From: Bacillota bacterium
GTDB taxonomy: Bacteria > Bacillota > Clostridia > Christensenellales > Aristaeellaceae
DNA length: 64,000 nt
Direction of reading: 5' to 3'
Assembly (NCBI GenBank): GCA_023421395.1
Contig: JAEZTL010000028.1
Location: 13,178 to 77,177, forward strand
Below are positions 59,559 through 64,000 of this stretch, piece after piece (within the stretch, counting starts at the first letter, position 1; every line of letters starts with the position of its first letter). Position numbers and translations under genes: made by a program. The notes below the pieces were generated by a model. The model saw only the letters and a program-made list of their open reading frames with translations. It was not told the origin of the DNA and did not search any database.

Positions 59559-60269
59559 ATGTTTCAAGGATTTCCCCAGGCGGGTTTGGAATTTTTCATG
59601 GCGATCCGCTTCAACAACAACCGGGAATTCTTCCTGGAAAACCACGGCTGGTACGAGGATTCGGTGCGCACCCCCGCGCGGGCCCTGGCGTCGGCGCTGG
59701 GCGACGCGGTGCGCGAAATCGATCCGGCGCTGGAGACCCGGCCGGAAAAAGCGGTCTCCCGGATCAACCGGGACGTGCGCTTTTCAAAGGACAAGTCCCC
59801 TTACCGGGACTACATCTGGATCGCCTTTCGAAAGCCCGGCGCGGACCGCGGCACCACCATGGGCCTGTACTTTGACATCTCTGACCAAGGTGCCAGCTAC
59901 GGCATGGGCTTTTACGATGAAAACCGCCCGCTGATGAACGCGCTCAGGCGGCGCATTCTCATTGAGCCGGAAAAGGTGCTCGAGGCGGCGGATTCGGCGC
60001 TGGACGAATTTACGTTGCACGCCAACGCCTTCCGGCGCATGGCGATCCCACCCGAGGTGCCGGATGCGCTGCGGGTGTGGTACGCCCTCAAGGGCTTCTA
60101 CGTAGAGAAGGAAATCGCGGACTTCGACCTGATCCGCTCGCCCGCGCTGGCCGGCGAGGTGGCAAAGGGCTTTCTCCACCTGAAGCCGCTGTACCGGTAC
60201 ATCTCGTCTCTGACGCCCGAGGAAGAAACGACCGACCCGACGAAATACGGGAGGGCCCCCGATGCGTAA
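59559..60269 (+). CDS. DUF2461 family protein
   Basis: The 236-residue protein matches DUF2461 (N-terminal FLENHGWYEDSVRTPARAL, INRDVRFSKDKSPYRDYIWIAF, then GLYFDISDQGASYGMGFY). The function is unknown. ATG 59559 follows the CARDB-like gene closely with only a weak GAGGT upstream, so coupling is likely. Its end overlaps the phosphohexomutase gene by 8 bases. Confidence 0.88.
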   Translation: MFQGFPQAGLEFFMAIRFNNNREFFLENHGWYEDSVRTPARALASALGDAVREIDPALETRPEKAVSRINRDVRFSKDKSPYRDYIWIAFRKPGADRGTTMGLYFDISDQGASYGMGFYDENRPLMNALRRRILIEPEKVLEAADSALDEFTLHANAFRRMAIPPEVPDALRVWYALKGFYVEKEIADFDLIRSPALAGEVAKGFLHLKPLYRYISSLTPEEETTDPTKYGRAPDA

Positions 60270-61749
60270 AGACTGGCCAGCCCTGGTGCAGGGCGGCGAA
60301 ATCTGCGGCCCGGCGGACGGCTCCGCCGTCACGGCGGAACTGGCCGAGCACCTGAGCTATGCCTTCGCCACATGGCTGGCGGAGGAAAAGGACACCACCA
60401 GCGACAAGCTGATCCTCGCCGTGGGCCGGGACAACCGCCCCTCCGGCGAGGCGCTCCAGCAGGCGGCAATCCGCGCGCTGACCGCCGCCGACTGCGACGT
60501 GTACGACGCTGGAATCGCCTCCACCCCCTCCATGTACCTGACCATCGTCTCCGGCGAGACCCACGCCGACGGCGCGATCATGGTGACCGCGGGTACGCGG
60601 AGCGCCGATTGGAACGGCTTCAAGCTGATGACCCGGGACGGCGCGCTGCGTCCCGACGAGCAGCGCGCGCTGCTCGCCCGCGCGCAGTCGGTCAGCGTGC
60701 CGCAGCGGCTGGTGATGGGCGTCGACGCGATGGCGCCCTGGCGGCAGCGCCTTGGCGACATGGTTCGCCGGCGACTGGATGACGACGTGCAGTGCCCGCT
60801 GGTGGGGCTCTTTCTGGTGGTTCTGACCGGCGGCGCGGGCGCTTCGTATGCCCGTGCGCTGACGGAACTGGGCGCGGACGTGGTTGAGATTGATCCGCCC
60901 TTTGGCCCGCTCACGCCCGGGGACCCGGATGCCGAAGCTTTTCTTCAAAGCGCGGTGCTCGAAAACGAGGCGGACATGGGCGTGGCGCTGGACGCCGACG
61001 GCACCCGCTGCCTTTTGATGGGTCCGGACGGCAAGGCCCTTTCCGGCAACCGGCTGATCGCGCTGATGGCGGCGATCCTCCTTGAAGAGCACCCCGGCGC
61101 GACCTTTGTCACGGACTCCGTCACCTCATCGGGTGTAGCGCGCTTCATCACCGAATGGGGCGGCACCCACTACCGCTTCAAGCGCGGCCACCTGAACGTG
61201 ACAAGCGAGGCGAGGCGCCTCAACGAGGAGGACATCGACTGCCCGCTGGCCATCGAAACCAGCGGCCACGCCGCGATGCGGGAGAACTTCTTCCTGGACG
61301 ACGGCGCGTACCTGGCCACGGTGGTCCTCAGCAAGGCGCTGACCATGAAGCGGGACGGCGGGTCCATTACGGATCTCATCGGCGAACTGGCGGAGCCGGT
61401 GGAGAGCGCCGAGATCCGCATGCGTATTCTGGCGCCGGATTACCGCGCGGCCGCCCAGTCCGCCATCGAGACGGTGCTCTCCCACACGCTGGACAACCCG
61501 GAATGGCGGCTGGCCAGCGACAACCGCGAGGGCGTGCGCATCAACTTCGATCTGGACGGCGACATGGACAACGCCTGGCTGCTTCTGCGCCTGTCTGTCA
61601 ACGACAGGGTGATGCCGCTCAACGTGGAGAGCGACGTGCCCGGCGGCGTGGCGCGCATCCTGACAGAACTCAACGAACTCCTGAAAGACGACGACGAATT
61701 GGATCTCGAACCGCTTCGGGCCGCGCTTGACCGCTGCCCGCGGGAATAA
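60262..61749 (+). CDS. Phosphohexomutase-family protein with degenerate active site
   Basis: The 495-residue protein has the four-domain fold of phosphoglucomutase/phosphomannomutase, with the sugar-binding ETSGH (332-336). The catalytic phosphoserine loop (normally TASHNP) reads TAGTRS at 109-114, so the serine position is glycine (G111). The metal loop DGDGDR reads DADGTR (244-249), losing one aspartate. The usual C-terminal phosphate-binding motif is also altered (NREGVRINF). It is probably not a normal phosphohexomutase. GGGAGGGCCCCCG precedes ATG 60262. Confidence 0.85.
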   Translation: MRKDWPALVQGGEICGPADGSAVTAELAEHLSYAFATWLAEEKDTTSDKLILAVGRDNRPSGEALQQAAIRALTAADCDVYDAGIASTPSMYLTIVSGETHADGAIMVTAGTRSADWNGFKLMTRDGALRPDEQRALLARAQSVSVPQRLVMGVDAMAPWRQRLGDMVRRRLDDDVQCPLVGLFLVVLTGGAGASYARALTELGADVVEIDPPFGPLTPGDPDAEAFLQSAVLENEADMGVALDADGTRCLLMGPDGKALSGNRLIALMAAILLEEHPGATFVTDSVTSSGVARFITEWGGTHYRFKRGHLNVTSEARRLNEEDIDCPLAIETSGHAAMRENFFLDDGAYLATVVLSKALTMKRDGGSITDLIGELAEPVESAEIRMRILAPDYRAAAQSAIETVLSHTLDNPEWRLASDNREGVRINFDLDGDMDNAWLLLRLSVNDRVMPLNVESDVPGGVARILTELNELLKDDDELDLEPLRAALDRCPRE

Positions 61750-61784
61750 TTCCCCGGATTCCACATTTAAAGGAGCGAACCCCC

Positions 61785-63761
61785 ATGAGCAAGATCGATT
61801 CCCTGGCAGTCAACGCAATCCGCATCCTGTCCGCCGAAGGCGTGCAAAAGGCCAACTCCGGCCATCCCGGCATGCCGATGGGCGCGGCCCCGATGGCCTA
61901 CGCGCTGTGGGCCAAGCAGATGAAGCACAATCCGTCAAACCCCAAGTGGCCCGACCGCGATCGGTTCGTGCTGTCCAGCGGCCACGGCTCGATGCTGCTT
62001 TATTCCCTTTTGCACCTGTTCCATTATGATCTGCCGATGGACGAGCTCAAGCGGTTCCGCCAGTTCGGCTCCAAGACGCCCGGCCACCCGGAGTGCACCC
62101 ATACCCCGGGCGTGGAAACCACCACCGGCCCGCTGGGACAGGGCATCGCCAACGCCGTGGGCATGGCCATCGCCGAAACATTCCTGGCCGAAAAGTTCAA
62201 CCGCGAAGGCTTTCCCGTCGTGGATCACCATACCTACACGATTCTCGGCGACGGCTGCATGATGGAGGGCGTGTCCCACGAGTGCTGCTCGCTGGCCGGC
62301 ACGCTGAAGCTCAATAAGCTCATCGCGCTCTACGACGACAACGAGATCTGCATCGAGGGCGGCACCGACAACGTGTTCCGCGAGGACGTGCCCGCGCGCT
62401 TCCGCGCCTACGGCTGGAACGTGATCGACGTGCCCGACGCCAACACCTACGAGCCCATCGAGGCGGCGCTCGCGCTCGCCAAGGTCAGCGACAAGCCCAC
62501 GCTGATCGTCTGCCACACCGCCATCGGCTTCGGTTCCCCCAAAGCCGGCCAGAACTCCGCCCACGGCGAACCGCTGGGCGCGGAAAACCTGGCCGCCACC
62601 AAGAAGGCGCTGGGCTGGCCCTTCGAAGAGGCCTTCAAGGTGCCCGAGGAAGTGTACCAGCTGACGGACGCCGTCAAGGCCGCGGGCGAAAAGGCCGAGC
62701 AGGACTGGCTGGACCTCTTCGCGAAGTACGCCGAAGCCTACCCCGAGCTGGCCAGGGAGTGGGAAATCTGGCACAGCGGCAAGCTGCCCTTTGACCCGAT
62801 GGCGGACGAGGCCCTCTGGGCCTTCTCCGGCAAAGCCGCGACGCGGAACTCTTGCGGCGAGGTTCTGAACCGCCTGGCCGCGCGCGTGCCCAACCTGATC
62901 GGCGGCAGCGCGGATCTGGCTCCCTCCAACAAGAGCTACATGAAGGGCAAGGGCGATTTCTCCGCGGAGAACCGCGCCGGCGCCAACCTGCACTTCGGCG
63001 TGCGCGAGATGGGGATGGCCGCCATCACCAACGGCATCTACCTGCACGGCGGCCTCAGGCCCTACTGCGCCACCTTCTTCGTGTTCAGCGACTACATGAA
63101 AAACGCCATTCGCATGAGCGCCATTATGAAGCTGCCGGTCACCTACATCCTGTCTCATGACTCCATCGGCGTCGGCGAGGACGGCCCCACCCATCAGCCG
63201 GTGGAGCAGCTGGCGGGCCTGCGTGCCGTGCCGGATCTGACCGTGTTCCGTCCCGCGGACAGCCGCGAAGCGGCCGCGGGCTGGGTGTGCGCGATGACCA
63301 ACGACAAGCCTACCCTCCTGGTCACCACCCGGCAGGATCTGCCGCTCTACGACGGCAGCGGCGCCGAGGCGCTCAAGGGCGGCTACGTGATCTCCGCGGG
63401 CAAGAAGGCCGTGCCGGACGTGATCCTGATGGCCTCCGGCTCCGAGGTCGAACCCTGCGTCGCGGCCCAGGCTGCGCTGGCCGAAAAGGGTGTGGACGCC
63501 CGCGTGGTGTCCATGCCGGCGATGGACCTCTTCGATGCCCAGAGCGACGAGTATAAGGAAAGCGTGCTGCCCAAGGCCGTGCGCGCCCGCGTGGCCATCG
63601 AGGCCGCCAGCCCCATGAGCTGGTACAAGTACGTGGGGCTTGACGGAACGGTCATCGGCATGACCACCTTTGGCGCGTCCGCACCCTACAAGGAGCTGTT
63701 CCCCTACTTTGGCCTGACCGCCGAAAACGTGGTGGAAAAGGCGCTGAAGCTGGTCAAGTAA
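61785..63761 (+). CDS. tkt: Transketolase
   Basis: The 658-residue thiamine diphosphate enzyme has GHPGMPMGAAPMAYALW (about 26-42), LSSGHGSMLLYSLLHL, the TPP motif GDGCMMEGVSHE followed by DDNEICIEG, and the pyrimidine-domain segment FGVREMGMAAITNGI. It interconverts pentose, hexose and triose phosphates in the pentose phosphate pathway and also links to uronate catabolism products. AAAGGAGCG precedes ATG 61785. It is monocistronic or cotranscribed with the phosphohexomutase-family gene 35 bases upstream, and followed by a terminator. Confidence 0.97.
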   Translation: MSKIDSLAVNAIRILSAEGVQKANSGHPGMPMGAAPMAYALWAKQMKHNPSNPKWPDRDRFVLSSGHGSMLLYSLLHLFHYDLPMDELKRFRQFGSKTPGHPECTHTPGVETTTGPLGQGIANAVGMAIAETFLAEKFNREGFPVVDHHTYTILGDGCMMEGVSHECCSLAGTLKLNKLIALYDDNEICIEGGTDNVFREDVPARFRAYGWNVIDVPDANTYEPIEAALALAKVSDKPTLIVCHTAIGFGSPKAGQNSAHGEPLGAENLAATKKALGWPFEEAFKVPEEVYQLTDAVKAAGEKAEQDWLDLFAKYAEAYPELAREWEIWHSGKLPFDPMADEALWAFSGKAATRNSCGEVLNRLAARVPNLIGGSADLAPSNKSYMKGKGDFSAENRAGANLHFGVREMGMAAITNGIYLHGGLRPYCATFFVFSDYMKNAIRMSAIMKLPVTYILSHDSIGVGEDGPTHQPVEQLAGLRAVPDLTVFRPADSREAAAGWVCAMTNDKPTLLVTTRQDLPLYDGSGAEALKGGYVISAGKKAVPDVILMASGSEVEPCVAAQAALAEKGVDARVVSMPAMDLFDAQSDEYKESVLPKAVRARVAIEAASPMSWYKYVGLDGTVIGMTTFGASAPYKELFPYFGLTAENVVEKALKLVK

Positions 63762-63784
63762 ATTCCGCATTCGCACACAAAACC

Positions 63785-63813
63785 GGGGCTGCCGCGATTT
63801 TCGCGGCAGCCCC
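63785..63813 (+). terminator. Terminator after transketolase
   Basis: A 13-bp perfect stem (GGGGCTGCCGCGA, 63785-63797, with 63801-63813) and a TTT loop, followed by a weak T-rich stretch. Confidence 0.8.
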
Positions 63814-63860
63814 TCGCATTTGTTGCAGACTTCTTTACGCGGCATCCGGGAAGAGTTCCT

Positions 63861-64000
63861 CCGCTGATTTCTAATACCAATCCAAAACATTAATTCTTCG
63901 TTGGGCTGGCTCTTTTCGCGCAGAACGGTGTCGCCTTCCGCTCAAAATAGCGCTGCTATTCCTCGCTCCGGCTCCTTGTTCTGCATCGAAAATCTCTCAG
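63861..64000. other. Non-coding tail, possible dispersed repeat
   Basis: The last 140 bases have no gene with a ribosome-binding site. Base composition and short broken frames on the minus strand look like the intergenic repeat-type sequences seen in clostridial genomes, but I cannot prove this from one copy. Confidence 0.3.

Noticed and set aside
1..64000. CRISPR arrays, tRNA or rRNA genes, prophage or insertion sequences
   Set aside because: I saw no regularly spaced repeats, no cloverleaf or rRNA segments, and no transposase, integrase or phage structural genes.

Overview
The window is GC-rich bacterial DNA, almost fully coding, with strong GGAGG-type ribosome-binding sites, many overlapping start and stop codons, and many operons. 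YesM/YesN-type two-component systems beside sugar ABC transporters, D-proline reductase genes, a KtrAB-type potassium system, DUF3842 and an EAL-HDOD protein together suggest a fermentative Firmicute, probably an uncultured or poorly studied member of Clostridia. That placement is an inference. No rRNA, tRNA, CRISPR array, phage or transposase gene was recognised.

Layout. (1) 1-7053 (minus): a sugar ABC importer (binding protein and two permeases), a YesM/YesN pair and a GH30 glycosidase cut by the window edge; a GH105 glycosidase at 7252 points the other way. (2) 8231-12513 (minus): sbcC and sbcD. (3) 12774-15843 (plus): a glycine betaine/proline-type ABC transporter. (4) 16001-20617 (plus): GntR regulator, UxuA, a UxuB-like reductase and KDG kinase, forming the lower hexuronate pathway. 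(5) 20758-28199 (plus): a second YesM/YesN pair and a rhamnose/AI-2-type ABC importer. (6) 28280-35705 (minus): a seven-gene D-proline-reductase-like operon, facing a LysR regulator at 35827. (7) 36758-42486: MgtC, then an operon with a sugar ABC importer and a TIM-barrel epimerase, divergent from a DeoR regulator. (8) 42518-48491 (minus): an EAL-HDOD protein, then a potassium-uptake operon with its own KdpDE-like two-component system. (9) 48715-63761: mostly housekeeping or accessory genes (YbjN-like, EamA, methyltransferases, acetyltransferases, amidohydrolase, UPF0104, TrmH-type methylase, a surface CARDB-like protein, DUF2461, a degenerate phosphohexomutase, transketolase).

The most interesting system is the prd-like operon. 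It has PrdC, PrdA, a 63-residue small protein, PrdB and a proline racemase, followed in the same transcription unit by an iron alcohol dehydrogenase and a class III aminotransferase. PrdB has cysteine where characterised enzymes have selenocysteine. The two extra enzymes could carry the product 5-aminovalerate on to 5-hydroxyvalerate, giving a selenium-independent proline or proline-analogue fermentation module under LysR control. Other unusual items are a membrane-tethered mini-RCK protein coupled to KtrB, a phosphohexomutase that lacks its catalytic serine, binding proteins without lipoboxes, and large hairpins beside three binding-protein genes.
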